Below are positions 11,688 to 23,741 of a stretch of DNA of 64,000 bases, one piece after another. The stretch covers positions 103,028,898 to 103,092,897 of the forward strand of contig OW240917.1 of the NCBI GenBank assembly GCA_933207985.1, read 5' to 3'. The position numbers and the translations under genes are program-made. The number at the start of each line of letters is the position of its first letter. Position 1 is the first letter of the stretch. The stretch is from Pelobates cultripes. Lineage: Eukaryota > Chordata > Amphibia > Anura > Pelobatidae. Below the pieces are notes generated by a model. It was not told where the DNA came from. It worked only from the letters and a program-made list of their open reading frames with translations, and ran no database searches.

Positions 11688-12764
11688 TAGGGATCGACCG
11701 ATATTGATTTTTTTTTTTTTTTTAGAGCAGATACCGATAATCTGTAAACTTTCAGGCCAATAGCTTACCGATATTCTGTACATTTACCGTTTATTTATTT
11801 TTTTATTAAGTGGTAAATGCACAAAATATACATGCCAGTCAGATTTTTTTTTTTAATGTTTTCAAGAATATTTATGTGTGTGTGTAGTGGATGAAATGAG
11901 AGTATTTGATTAGTAAATGCAGTGTGTGTGTGTGTGTGTGTGTGTTTGCGTAGTGGATGCAATGTGTCTGTGTGTAATTATTTGTGGTAGAAACTCCTTC
12001 CCCTCCCCCCCATTCCGCTTAATGTTCCTCTCCCTTATCTTTTTGTGTACCCCCACCCACCCCAGTGTTCCTTTTCCCTTCCCTGTACCTTAGTACCATC
12101 CCTTAATGTTCCTCTCTCTCCCCCTAGTGTTCTTTTCCCCCCTCCCCTGTCCCATAGTGTACTTTACTTTACTTTCCCCTATCCTATAGCGTTCTTTCCT
12201 CCCCCTCCCCCCCGTCCCATAGCGATTTTTCTCTCCCTCCCCTCCCGTAGTGTTCTTTCCTACCCTCTCTCTCCCCTGTCCCATAGTGTTCTTTCCTCCA
12301 CCCCCCCCAATAGTGTTCTTTCATTCCCTCCTTTGTCCCATAGTGTTTTTTTTCCTCCTACTTACCCTCCCCTCTCCCAAAGTGTAACTTCCCCTTGTCT
12401 TGTCTCCTGCGGTACAGGAGATTCAGTCTCCTGTACCTGGCCGGATTGACTGGAAGTGCTCTGTCAGCAAGCACATCCTTTCAGTCCCGCCGGTTACAGG
12501 AAACTTAAGTTCCTGTACCGCGGAGCACACTGCTCCACTCTGTCACGCCAAACAGAGTGACTGGCAGGAGGGAGCACTGTGCGCCCACCTCCTGTCAGTC
12601 ACTCCAATCTAGCGCCCTCCAGGCCCGTGCGCTCAAATGCGGCCACTTGTACCGCCTTATGGACGTGCCCGTCCACCTCATCTGTATTACTGGTGATTAT
12701 CGGCGGATACCGATACTTACAAAAAATCTAAATATCGGCAAAACCAATAATCGTTCGATCCCTA
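11688..12764. mobile_element. hAT-like non-autonomous DNA transposon (about 1.08 kb)
   Basis: Imperfect terminal inverted repeats TAGGGATCGACCGATATTG on the left and CAATAATCGTTCGATCCCTA on the right. A perfect 8-bp target duplication ATCCTCTA flanks it (11680-11687 and 12765-12772). Eight-base duplications are the hallmark of the hAT superfamily. No transposase is present. The interior holds a (TG)n stretch near 11922-11946 and a pyrimidine-rich tandem region (about 12000-12390) repeating CCCATAGTGTTCTTTCCTCC with variation. Confidence 0.85.
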
Positions 12765-12772
12765 ATCCTCTA

Positions 12773-13332
12773 ATCTTTCAGAGAAGTAGTATAGTCCCTG
12801 TGGCATACTTGAAAACAAGAGAACTCTCTGTGGATCTTTGCTGATAAAATATTTTGTACACAGATTGATATGAAACTGGACGTAAAAACTACATCTCCAT
12901 AGTAACTTTTAGAAATGGCCTGCTGTATAAAGATATGTCCATAATTAATTTGCAGGAGGAGTGTTTGAGGTTGCATGCTGTCTGTGTACTTACATGCTAT
13001 TTCTTCAAAATGAACAGAAGCTTCAGCAAAATATTGAAATAGCAAATATTCTTAAGTGGTACTTATCGTGGTTTATTCAGTGTTGTGTTCTTTTTCAAGA
13101 CCAGCTTGAAGGAATGGAAAGTTGACAAGAGCAGATAAAGTAATCCTTTGCTGTTTTGACATGTTCCATGCATTATATTTATATTTCTATTTTTAGGCTT
13201 TTTTTTTGTTGTTTTGTTTTACTGGTTCATATTTGCTCATTCAGGGAGAAACCATACTGCTACCAATATTTACTGATGTTTAATAATGCATCTTGTAAAA
13301 TAATGATTTTGTTTTCTCATTTGTTTTCATAG
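12773..13332 (+). other. presumed NAF1 intron sequence (3' part)
   Basis: Leads into the splice acceptor at 13331-13332 (TTTTCATAG). Nothing else recognised; I found no earlier NAF1 exon here. Confidence 0.5.
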
Positions 13333-13384
13333 TGATAAAGGTTCTGATGCTTCCTGGACTAATGATCAAGAACCACCAAAAGAA
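13333..13384 (+). CDS. NAF1: NAF1, internal coding exon (third from last)
   Basis: NAF1 is the nuclear assembly factor for H/ACA ribonucleoproteins. It binds the pseudouridine synthase core, is needed to assemble snoRNPs, scaRNPs and telomerase RNP, and is later exchanged for GAR1. This 52-base exon lies between acceptor TTTTCATAG and donor GTAAGA. It contributes one base of a split codon and then 17 codons reading DKGSDASWTNDQEPPKE. The KGSDASW...NDQEPP block matches the segment just after the Gar1/Naf1 core domain of vertebrate NAF1. The exon ends on a codon boundary. Identification is by recall of the vertebrate protein, not a search. Confidence 0.88.
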
Positions 13385-14159
13385 GTAAGATAATTTATTA
13401 TTACCTTTATGTGGTTAAGTACCCTCTTCACGATTTTAAGTTAGAAAAGATGAGTTTTACAATTACTCCTGATCCATGCCCACCTCACGTGTCATGTCTT
13501 TAGTTCACTGGTATAATTTTCTTGTAGACATTTATTCTGCTTGCTGATAGACACTCTATTATTGGCTATAGGTGATCCTGTCTGCTCTACAGTGTGTTAG
13601 AATAAAATGGTCCTTGGGTACCATTCTAAAAGGTGAAGTAAGATGGTTTACTGTCACCCATAGGTTAGAAAGCATCCGTCAGGATCTTCAATAAGCTCTT
13701 GTATCATATGATAGTTTGTTTCTTAGTTGTTTAAAGTAGGCCTAAACGATCCAACTGCCCCAAAATGAGACAGACTCAAGTCCATCTAAGAAAAGTCACA
13801 CTTAAAGTTTGAAAAAAAAAAATCATGTCTCTTATATTGCACTGTAACTGCACAGGATATTGTCTAGATTTACTCAGGAAAAATGCAACACGTATGTTCC
13901 AAAATGCAAAAACTATGGTCTGTACCACAAACTTTGATATAAATGTTATTGCCAAAACTGTGAAAAATGGTTTTGTTTTTAATTTTTATTTATTTATAAT
14001 AATTCATTTATAAATAAATAGGAGGAACCAATCTTATTGTGAAAAGTTACCACCTGCAGATTTAGAAAAAAACAACAACTTACCAATAGATTGTAGAAAA
14101 AGAAACTGCAAGTTAAAATGTTTTTCCTTATTAATATACTGGTTTGTTTGTTTCATTAG
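13385..14159 (+). other. NAF1 intron (775 bp)
   Basis: Phase 0 intron with donor GTAAGA and acceptor TTTCATTAG after a pyrimidine-rich tract. AT-rich, no inserted element recognised. Confidence 0.85.
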
Positions 14160-14262
14160 GCACTGGATTACAGTGATGATGAAAAGGAGAGAGAAGCCAA
14201 GCAGAAGAAAAAGTCTCAGAATCCAGGAAAAAGGAAACAGAAGTTTGAACAGAATCCGACAT
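14160..14262 (+). CDS. NAF1: NAF1, penultimate coding exon
   Basis: A 103-base exon giving 34 codons plus one base. It opens with ALDYSDDEKEREAKQ, the acidic-then-basic block of vertebrate NAF1, and continues into a Lys/Arg-rich run (KKKSQNPGKRKQK) that looks like a nuclear localisation and RNA-binding patch. The donor is GTAAGTTT, a strong consensus. It joins in frame to the upstream 52-base exon (phase 0) and to the last exon (phase 1), which supports all three as one transcript. Confidence 0.9.
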
Positions 14263-14738
14263 GTAAGTTTTTGCTTAGAATGTGTGCATGTCTTTAAAAA
14301 TTAGTTATGTCAATCATCAACATACCAATTAAACGTTGTCTAATTAGAATCAAGAAGGGTAGTTACAAGCACAATTTATGTTCTGTTTTGTTAAACGTCT
14401 GTGTGTTGGTTACACTCAAATGCAGTTTGTTAGTATAGAATGTTACAAGTGCTAAAAGAATGCCAAATTAATATTTGTATTTATATTTGAGACTGTGAAT
14501 ATAAGCAGGTTTATCAAATAACATTTTCTACAGCAGATTTATTTGTAATAAAATTAATTAGATAATTTTATCTGTCTTTCAATATGTCAATAAGAATTGG
14601 ATAAAGAATCAGCAAATTGACATTGGGCATTAACCGAATCTGTAACTTGGATATTGGGCTTATAAAGGTACTCCTTGACACAGTACACTTGTGCAGGGAC
14701 TTTGGTAATATTTATAATCTAAGTATTGGTTTCCTCTG

Positions 14739-15783
14739 TGTGGTGGAACAGACCTCGCCACGTGTTCTTGGAGGGGGGCTGCTTGCCTGCCTCCTACCTT
14801 CTGACTATGGCCCTGGGATATATGGTATTTGAAAACCCTATTTGTGCCCTGTGACAAAACTGGAGATTGTGCACAAATATGACTATTGTCCTTATTTTTT
14901 ATGATTCCCTTCGTTTGTTGCACTGTTCCCCATGTGTTTCATCTGTTGGTTCGGCTGGATAGACTACCAGACAAACTGTGGAGTTACTGGGTGGCCACCA
15001 TTACATGTATCAGAGGCACATGGTGAGAACAATGGATGAAGCACATGGTGAGAACAATGGATGGCGGACATTTTAACTCAGACACTCTTTGAACTTTTCT
15101 CAACGGTATTTGGTGCACAAAGACATCATTCAGTAGTTCTAAACTACAGAACAGGGGACACATTTAACTAATTATTTTTCATATAGCCTGTATATGTTCT
15201 GCGGAATCTGCATTAAACCGTATCTTCCAAACTACTGAACAGATCTGGGTGAATTTTGGATATGTGGTTCACCCAGATCCCCCGGTTCCGATGATATATT
15301 TATGGGGTTATTGCATGTTTTGGGGTCCCTGTGATATGTTTTAGAATACTGTATTTTCCTGCCTGTGATAATTAAGTTAGTCTGTTGTGTTGAGATAATT
15401 GTATCACAGGCAGAGGGGAGGATTTCTGATGTATTGAATGGGAGTGTTAGCTGTGTTGTAATGTGTTGATTGGTTATTCTTAAAAACCCTGTGGTCAGTA
15501 CTATGTTTGTAGACTGTGAATAAAAGAGGCTGTATATGCCAGTACAGCTAGTTCTACTTCACCCTCAATTTGGAGTGCCGTCTCTTATTGGGGGAATCTG
15601 CTACAAGGGATTGCTATGCTTGTCATACTCCCTTGCTAAATCACTACTAAGCTCTTGTAAGAACTTGTTCCTGCCTTGCTCTCTGGAGGAGTCTACGGTG
15701 GTTATGGTGTCTGCTGCAGTGCTTGGAGTCCTCAGGAAGCGCTAGTGGCATCCTTCAACAGAGGTGCCCGTTGATCCGTTACA
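14739..15783 (+). mobile_element. 1,045-bp solo LTR in NAF1 intron, sense orientation
   Basis: Begins TGTGGTGGAAC, ends GATCCGTTACA, and is flanked by a perfect 5-bp duplication CTCTG (14734-14738 and 15784-15788). It shares a hairpin block (GATCTGGGTGAATTTTGGAT, then TTCACCCAGATC) with the LTR at 44772-45808. It has an AATAAA signal at 15519-15524 in the same relative place, so it belongs to the same broad LTR group. Because it is in sense within the intron, its polyadenylation signal faces the NAF1 transcript. Confidence 0.85.
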
Positions 15784-16199
15784 CTCTGCATTATACTTTA
15801 TAGACTGTATGGGGAGAACAATGTTTTTTGAGTGCCACCTGGGCCGTTTATTACGACTAAGGACGACCTGTTAAATTAACCATCATCCCTCTAGATAGGT
15901 CAGCAATAGGCAGAACCTGATACTCCAACCTTGTTATTAACCTCTGGTTCAATGCACCTAAGTAATGCATAAACATGTACACCAGCAGCAGAGAATGAAC
16001 AAAGGTAGATGGGTATCTGGCTGTGAGCATGCAGTTTTTTTTCATGCACTCTTTTTATCATGCATAAGGCCTAATTTGTGCAATTATTATGCAAGGTTAA
16101 TATGCATGTGTTCAGAAGCTGTATCACTATTTTTGTGCAGCCATCATTTTGGTGGTTCATATAAAGGTATGCCTTTATAATTAATTGATTTTATTTCCA

Positions 16200-16560
16200 A
16201 GTAAAAGATTGCCACTTGGAAGGGAATGTGAGTGAAGCAGCCAGGAATGTATTCTTGGCGCTTAACTCAAATGAGGATTATTAATCGATAATGATCCCGA
16301 TGGGCCATCTTTTTGGATGATTAACAGGAAACACGTGTGACCTATTATGGGCATCATTGGTGGGGTTTATAAGGCTGCTTTACCTTAACAAAGTCTCACT
16401 GAAGAAACAGGTCGGTATACAAGCGTTTCCAGTGGCATCCTGCAGCCTGGATTTACTTCAATTGGAGGAGAACCAACATCCTGCTTCTTTAGCTTGCATC
16501 TCTTTCTAGAATTTTTTTGAGAAAATGGTCCTCCCTGGCTTCATTATATTTGTTCATTAG
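16200..16560 (+). repeat. retroelement relic related to the palindrome at 48.6-51.6 kb
   Basis: Contains GGTTTATAAGGCTGC, a TATA-like box, then CTGAAGAAACAGGTCGG at 16399-16415. This block aligns with the hammerhead core at 50221-50247 (20 of 27 bases by eye over the full stretch), but the GAAA box is destroyed. Limits are approximate. Confidence 0.4.
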
Positions 16561-18808
16561 CTTGCCTATGCCTGTGCTTAGTTTGTGAAAATGGAACCGT
16601 AGTCATCATTTTAGCTAGAACATCGCTAATAACAGTTTTGTATCTTGGTGTCTGTGACTTAAATTGTATCCAATTTGCAAGTGTCTTAGATTTGTAAATT
16701 GTGTATGTTATGGTAGGTATTGGTGTGGTCTTAACAAGTTAGAAAAAATAGGATGTTTAAATGCAGTTTTTTGTTTTTTTTAATGTTCCATCCATATTTG
16801 GTTCAGATCCCCAGCCTTTCCCACACCATTTTGTGGTTGTGTGTGTGACATTATACATATGTCCGTGTTGTTGATGTCCCTGCATAGACATATGAGCATG
16901 GACAGAAAAGTTTCCAATGCAGAATCACTTTGTAAATAGAACAGTCTCAAAATGTATATATTTTTTCAACTTAAGTTATATTTTTTATTTTATTTTTTGC
17001 CACGTAAGCAATTTAACTGTAAAGTATTGCTAAGCTGCTAAAGTATTTTATTAACAAAATAAGACACAATGAATGTTATGTATAATAAACAAGGACAAAC
17101 TTCTTATAGGGGAGCAGTCCCCATGGAAACCAACGAAATATTCCTGGTATTTGCTTCACTGTACCAGAACTGCTTTTTTATGTTTGATCCTCTTTTTATT
17201 ATTGTGGTAGTCAAACATTTGATTTTAAAAGCATTTCTGCAGCTGACATTCCATTACATTTTTATTTATGTACAGATTTATGGCCCATAATTGTTTTCCA
17301 TGTAGAAAGCACTGCACTTCATGATTAGTACAATTTGTCTCCTTTCACATAAATGATCAGAATTTAATATAAAGACAGACAAATGTACTCTGAATTGTTG
17401 CAAGTTTTCACAATGGTGAATAAAATGTTGCTGTTCTTTGAAGCTGTTTTTATGATTTTTGTTATTTTATATGTATTCTTTCTTTGCACAAATATCTTGT
17501 AGCTTTTTTATTTATCCCCTTGCTTCGATCCTCATTATCTCTTCGCTTCCCATTTCTTAATATTTTTACAAACTCTTTATTCTACCTTTATGTAGAATGC
17601 TCTCAGCATATTCCTCTTTAATAGTATTTTACACACAGTACTATTTAACTATAGTAAATGTGTTTGGATAGCTGTCTTTCATTTACACGTGTGGCTATCA
17701 GTAGTTCCCGAGGTAAAATAATTGTTCAGAAATAAACATCCACCCTGGAGTCAATCTATAATGTAAATTTAAACAGTGGCTTCTGTTATGGGGTTTATTG
17801 ACACTTCATTTAAATTCTTCTTTTTTATTTTCCTTTGCACGTCATATTACCTGTGAAATGTTCCTCCTTTCTGTTTAATTGATCGTACCAAATCATTTTT
17901 TCACTCCAAGCACCAAAACTACTAAAGCTCGCTTGACTGTGGTAGATCTACCTTTTGTCATCTCTAGGATAGTCTTTACGTTGTCTATTGACATCTTCAA
18001 ATGTGCTGGAATTTCAGTGAAATTCCAACAGTCTTTATGAGTGTTTCAAATCAAAGATTTAAGGTTGACAGAGCAGATTTAGGAAGTAGGATGCAATAAG
18101 TCATCATTAAGATAATATGTTCTTTTGTGTCAATAGATTGTTTTTTGTTTTGTTTATTAAAACCATTCTAGTTGAAATGTGACCAGTTTGTGTTGTTTGA
18201 CAGGTATATTTTCTGTAGCCTGTATTAGTTAGAGTACCTGCAAACCTCTTACAATTTTTGCTTAATTTGAAGGGCATACTATTTCATCTATCTAGTTTTG
18301 CCAGCAGTTGTATGGCTTGGAAGAAAATCCTGTAAATTAATAGGTCTTTCTTCTATTGAGATCCTTCTCTCCATAGAAGAGCAACCACAGTGCATGTGCT
18401 GCAGTTACTAAGGAAAAAAAAAACCTAGCCAACGCTGCTAGCACTGGTTAGGGAGTATAGTAGCAGTGACTGACATTACAAAGAAAAACAACAATTTAAG
18501 CATCAAACAGTAAGCTGCTTCTGCTTGGGGAACTGTTCCCACGCTGGGCAAATAAAATAATGGAACAGTTGGACCGGGTGTTACATGAAGAGTAACACTC
18601 ATAAAGACAAGGAAATGGTGGTGCTGGAATGGAGGTGTGATGACTGAGATCTCCACATTTTATATTCAGTATATCATATATGTTTGAATTGTATAGTGAT
18701 GTATTCAATGTATTTAGGGGTATTAAGTAAGGTAAAAAAAAATGGCACTAATGCACATTAACATTGCAATTGCCGCTAATAATTAAATTTTTTCCTTCTT
18801 TCTTAAAG

Positions 18809-19251
18809 CAAATAATTCTCAAGAAAAGAGCAGACCAACAAACTCTTCAGCATCCTTTTCAAGAAGTGAATCTAAACCAAGCTTTTCACGTGACAGTGCT
18901 TCTCGTCCATATGAAAATACATTTGTGCAGCAACACGGACCATATTTCTCAGGACATCCGTTAATGCAGCAGCCTTATGGTTTCCACAATTCAGGGTCTC
19001 AAGAATTTCATTATCCTTTACCAAATGACAATTTTGGTCCCCGAAGTTCATATGGATCTCACTATGTAAATCCACACAACTTTTATCCACCACCACCCTC
19101 AAACTTTGCTTGGCCTGATCCAAACGCACATGCACATTATATGCAGAATGCATCATTTGGATTTGGCCCTCCTCCGCCTCCTCCTCCTCCCCCTCCTCCT
19201 CCGCCACCTCCAGGAAACCCCAGTTCTTCCCACTTTGGTTCTCCTTTTTAA
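18809..19251 (+). CDS. NAF1: NAF1, terminal coding exon
   Basis: Completes a split serine codon and encodes 146 further residues to the TAA at 19249-19251. In order: a Ser/Arg/Lys-rich linker (NNSQEKSRPTNSSASFSRSE), an aromatic Gly/His/Pro/Asn-rich stretch (PYFSGHPLMQQPYG), then a proline tract of 15 consecutive residues encoded by a CCTCCN microsatellite, ending SSSHFGSPF. Vertebrate NAF1 also ends in a low-complexity Pro-rich tail followed by a short SHFG-type terminus, so the end looks complete. The proline tract is likely length-polymorphic. A 111-codon frame on the opposite strand (18872-19207) is a by-product of the CCT/AGG repeat. Confidence 0.92.
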
Positions 19252-19930
19252 GAAAGCAGACAAAATGAATATCAATTTAAACATTGCTCTAAAAATAATG
19301 CATGTTTTGATTTAAGATTTTTGTTTTCTTTTATTGTCCTAAATAGATTACAAGTAACACAACATTTCTGTTTTGTTTAGAGCATAGAAATACGTATGAT
19401 ACGAGTTGAGATATATTTAAACTATTTTGAATCATTTCTATTGAAGGTTCAAAAAAGTTACTTTTTTGTAAGGTGTAAATCAGAACTTTTCTAGTTTAAA
19501 TATGTGGGGTTTTTTTTTATCCACAAAGCTGTACAGAAGACTATTTTTTATAATTTCATTTTCGTTACATTATATAAAATGAGAATTGAATATAAAGTAT
19601 AATATTTGAATATTCTAGACAAGTGAATACAAAAAGGAAGGAGTTGAGAGGGTGTTTTTTCCTCTCTCTACATATAAATGAACTGTATTCTGTTAGTTGG
19701 TGTACAATTCAAAGTTTGTAGAGCATACATAATCGTCTTATCAGTGAAAGTGAAAAAATGTGTTTTTAAAAAGGAGGAATCCATTTATTGCAAGCTCAGA
19801 AAAAATGTGAAGTCTGAACAAAAGTTGACAATACAAACTTTATTAAAAAAGATTAAATCAGAATAAATTACACTGCTGATCATTTTCTACAATTGTAGGT
19901 AGATACAATAAAGTTTGATGCCCACATTGC
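19252..19930 (+). other. NAF1 3' untranslated region
   Basis: AT-rich sequence after the stop. AATAAA at 19907-19912, followed by a T/GT-rich stretch, is the best polyadenylation signal. A second AATAAA at 20206-20211 could give a longer transcript. The exact cleavage site cannot be read from sequence alone. Confidence 0.7.
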
Positions 19931-20253
19931 TTATTTATTTTCGTGATCTTTATAGTTACACTTTTTAATGTTTTTGGTTTGTTTATTGATTTTCACGGAG
20001 TAAAATGCTACAAAAGATGTAGAAGGAACTATATAGAGCATTATGATAAGTATGATACATCACAGCCATGTACATACTGAATTATGTCCAATCGTAATAA
20101 TTTAAACAATTCATATATAATGCCATGTCTGATAAGTAATAATTGTCAAAACGCAAAAATACCACGATTTAGTGGACATTAAATGGCCATTATCCACTGT
20201 GTTTTAATAAAAGTGCCTGTCTGACACCAAATATCCTTCAGTCATCTACATCT

Positions 20254-20653
20254 TTAAATGGACACTATTGTCACCAGACAACTACAGCTTAATGTTCCAA
20301 TCTACAGGGTGGAAGGATGGAAGTTACAGTGGAGGGGAAATAGCTAACGGTCAAACTTATTTCGTGTTCTCCCTTCTATGGCATTGGACAGGCACTAGAT
20401 GCATTACAAATATATCCTTTTACTTTTTCAAGTCCCATTGTGTTATCGAGAGGATTTTCTTTCTATCATTGCTTATAGCTGGAGACGTGTGGCTTAATAT
20501 TTGGGGAAAAAGTGTAACAGCTTTAGCCCAATTAAGTACTTTCAGTGTATAGGTCATGCCCTGCCATGTCACTTCTTCATTCTGCCATTTAAGTGTAAAT
20601 GATTTTGTTTATACAGCCACAAAGTGCTTTATGTGTGTAGTGTGGTCCTTTAA
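20254..20653. mobile_element. TTAA-type non-autonomous element, complete
   Basis: TTAAATGGACACTATTGTC on the left and AGTGTGGTCCTTTAA on the right, with TTAA at both ends. The right interior has the ATTTTGTTTATACAGCCAC block in the opposite sense to that in 2174-2818. Confidence 0.75.
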
Positions 20654-20857
20654 GCCAAAGTTGTTTTGCTGCAAACCGTTTGTTTGTGCTCTATACAGAC
20701 CAGTTGAAGGCCTTTAGCTGGAAACTTATTTTGACTCCTTCGCTTCATGTGGCATTACCATTTATTGCATGAAAAAGGATATAAAACCAAAATGCACTCA
20801 CAATCGTTCAGTTAAAAGCATTTACCTATTTGCACCACTGTTGAGAAGTTCCTCTGC

Positions 20858-20990
20858 TACACCGAGTGACTCCTTCCAGTAGTCTCCAGCAAATGCACTG
20901 TCATCTAATGGTTAATTCCTTGGGACTTTATGTATATACACCAAAACTGCAACATTAAACTAAAGATGTTTTGGTACTGGTATGTTGACA
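20858..20990. repeat. TTAA-type element fragment
   Basis: Contains ATACACCAAAACTGCAACAT, TAAACTAAAGATGTTTTGGT and GACAGT at the right, matching the right half of 2174-2818 without the TTAA terminus. Confidence 0.55.
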
Positions 20991-21301
20991 GTTACTTAAC
21001 TTGTGCCTGCTGCACATATATAAAGAACCCTGTATAGTTTCTTCAACAACTGGAAATGTTACCTGAAGCATTTCAATCTCCCTTTCGCATATATTTATGA
21101 TTCAGTGCCAGTAGATATGGGTTCTATTTTTTTTTATTTATTTTTTTTTATTACTGAAAAGAAGATATGTAAAACATTTATATGTAATTTACTTATGTTG
21201 TGTATGTTATAGTTAAAACAATGGGTAATAGGTAATACAGGCTAATTGCTCTTTATAAGCAGGGCAGGACTTCCCATTAGTCAGAGTAAGTACCTGCCTC
21301 C
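20991..21301. other. AT-rich spacer, nothing recognised
   Basis: Contains a poly-T/A-rich run near 21126-21152. No gene or element seen. Confidence 0.5.
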
Positions 21302-23020
21302 AGTGTTTAGTTATTTATTTTTATTTTCTAATAATTTTTATTAAGGTTATAATGTATTTCACAACAAATAATAACGAATAGTTAAACATACTATTCGGGG
21401 AAGGGAAACTTGGAAATAGGAAAGGGGATCCATCCATAGCAATAAACATATGGAATATTGTACAAAAGATTAGTTATACATCTTTGAACTTAACAAAATA
21501 TTCTATAAGCAGTAAGTTTTCTTTTATTTTTTTTCTAATTTATTTTTTATTATATCTTCTTGCCATTTATCCCAAATATGTGGAAGGTTTGCATATAAAT
21601 GAGTATTATTTCTATAAGACAACTAGTTTGCTTTACTATCTAAAACCATGGTCAAAATTTATTTACGTGTAGGTACATTTTTAAACTTCCAGTATTGAGG
21701 TAGACATGAAGTAGTTGCGATTTAGGATGTGGCCTATTATTTTGTCAATTTTCACAACAGACTCTGGGAATTTCTTAAAAAGTGCTAGTTCTGATGTCAA
21801 CATACTTATATCTTTGTCCATTTTAATTATCAAATCATGAATCATCTTCCAATATCTGGCTAATTTTGGACAAAACCACCATACGTGCACCATGTTTCCT
21901 GTACCTCGACAATCCCTCCAACACCGGCCTGAGTACGCATTATTCATGTTGTGTAGTCTAGACGGAGCCAGGTACCAACGGTATAAAATCTTATAATGGT
22001 TTTCAAAATGGTCTGTACAGTGTGAAATGCTCTTAAGAGCAGTAAAAAAAAATTCTTTCAAACTGTATTGTGTATCCAATTCCGTCTACCACAACAACAT
22101 ATGTCTCAGTTTGTCTTAAGGTTTAATGTTCTAAACATAACATAGAGAAATTAGGCCTTTTCTTCCTGGCTCATGCAGGAAAATCTTTTCTAGAGCTGAA
22201 ATTTCGAGTGTCTTATAGTTTTATCTGTTTCTGGAATGTTGAAGAACTCTTTTAGCTTGTTTACAATCACTGAACACTTAAATTTAGATTTGTCTGGTAA
22301 ACCGTACTTGAATTTTAATTTATCAAAAGACAGTATGGCATTGCCTTGAAAAAAATTATTAAATAAGCTATGGAATAAGGGCCAGAAATCTATGTCTAAA
22401 GATGGCACATATTCCTTCAACAATGTCAGTGGCATTGCTCTATATAAACCTCTGACTTGATTTTTAGTTCTAAAAATAAGATCCAAGCTTTAAACTTTGT
22501 TTTGGATGAAAAAAATATCTCCGTAGTTCTAGGTCTCTTTGTCGGGCCTACCCAAAGAGCCTCTTTAAGTATAAATGGAAAAGCCTTAACCTCTTCCATG
22601 TCTAGCCATGTCGGTTTATTAATATTATTAAAACTAACTGCAACTGTGGCATAGGTAGCGAAATAATATTTAAATATTTACGAATATCCGGTACGCCAAT
22701 AACCCCATTGGATTTATTATGTTGCAAAGTAGTTTGATTCTGCTTGGCTTCCAAATAAACTTTAAAATTGCTGAGTTAATTTTTTAAAAGAATAACGGAA
22801 TAGACAGAGGTATGGATTTTTTATTTTATTTTTTTTCTGTTGGCTTTTTTTTTTTTTGGCATTGGAGAGTTCCGTGCCTAATGGTGCTTGTGATGTAAAT
22901 CTAGCCCTGTTTTTTGTGCACCTCCTAGGTTTGATTTTTACCATGTTAAGACAATTGCACCATTTACAATTCAAGGGCTTGAAACCACCCCATAGGTGAG
23001 GTTCCGGCATTTGTATATGA
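21302..23020 (-). mobile_element. Tx1-type L1 LINE, 3' fragment (minus strand)
   Basis: The minus strand carries the end of an L1/Tx1 reverse transcriptase polypeptide. The frame at 22190-22486 (begins MDLIFRTKNQVRGLYRAM) and that at 21681-22079 contain the MVHVWWFCPKLARYWKMIHD block, a typical C-terminal zinc-knuckle region of this LINE group. Frames are interrupted by stops between them. The 3' end is at the low coordinate, marked by the T/A-rich run at 21304-21340 (a poly-A tail on the minus strand). The 5' limit is approximate. Confidence 0.75.
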
Positions 23021-23553
23021 TTTGAAGAGAAATCTTAGAACATAAGCTTTCTTGATTGTTTGATTTTTGTCTGGATAAGATGTGCTTTCGACTAAAGAGG
23101 ATGGCCACACCTATAGAACAAGGCTAAGATATACTTTGGAATGAGTTATATGTATGCAAAACCACATGGTACTCATAGAGGTTATAATGCATGTAATTTT
23201 TTTTTTTTAAATAAATTAAATTTTAATAAAAAATTGTATTTCTCTGTTAATTACCATGACTTTCAATTATTAGTCAAACTGTGAATCAGTTTATCTGAAG
23301 CAGATGCAAATGTTAGTTTTCTCCTAAGTTCCAGTTCAAGTGGCTTCCAGTTAGTGTATTATTTTTCGCTACTATCTAAATTTTACATGACTCTGCAGAT
23401 GTCATAATTTTTAACTTCATATTTTTATGGGGAAATGTTATTGGAAATTACCTTGATAATTGTCCATTAGCTCATTACCTGTTACCTAGTATGAGCCTAC
23501 TCTTGGAGATAAAAAAAAACAAGATTTGTTGCTCTTTGTCCTTTCTCTTTTCA
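23021..23553. other. AT-rich spacer, nothing recognised
   Basis: Poly-T/A-rich near 23199-23230. No gene or element seen. Confidence 0.5.
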
Positions 23554-23640
23554 TTAAAGGACCACTCCACACACCTAAAGCGCTTGTAATAGCCTTCGGG
23601 ATATACAGCGACTTCATTTGCTCGGTATATCCCCACAGAA
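23554..23640. repeat. TTAA-type element, left end only
   Basis: TTAAAGGACCACTCCACACACC is the left terminus of a TTAA-type element. It is cut after about 85 bases, where the Ngaro-type element begins. Confidence 0.6.
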
Positions 23641-23741
23641 GAGCGGAACTAGACCTCTATCTGCATAAAGTGGTGGATTTGGGCATCATAAATCAGTATC
23701 AGCGAAGGCGGTGACCCATCTGAAGCAGTTTAACATGTCAG

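Larger units (their letters stand above)
14263..18808 (+). other. NAF1 last intron (about 4.5 kb)
   Basis: Phase 1 intron from GTAAGTTT to the acceptor TTTCTTAAAG. It carries a 1,045-bp sense solo LTR (14739-15783) and a repeat relic near 16200-16560. The rest (15789-16199 and 16561-18808) is AT-rich with no recognisable element or RNA gene. Confidence 0.8.

Noticed and set aside
12045..12449. 134-codon Pro/Ser/Phe-rich frame
   Set aside because: Product of the pyrimidine minisatellite inside the hAT-like element.
1..13332. Earlier NAF1 exons
   Set aside because: I looked for the conserved core-domain text before the KGSDASW exon and found none; they probably lie upstream of the window or are missed by eye.
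18872..19207. 111-codon minus-strand frame with Glu-rich start
   Set aside because: Shadow of the NAF1 terminal exon; the Glu run is the complement of the proline codons.
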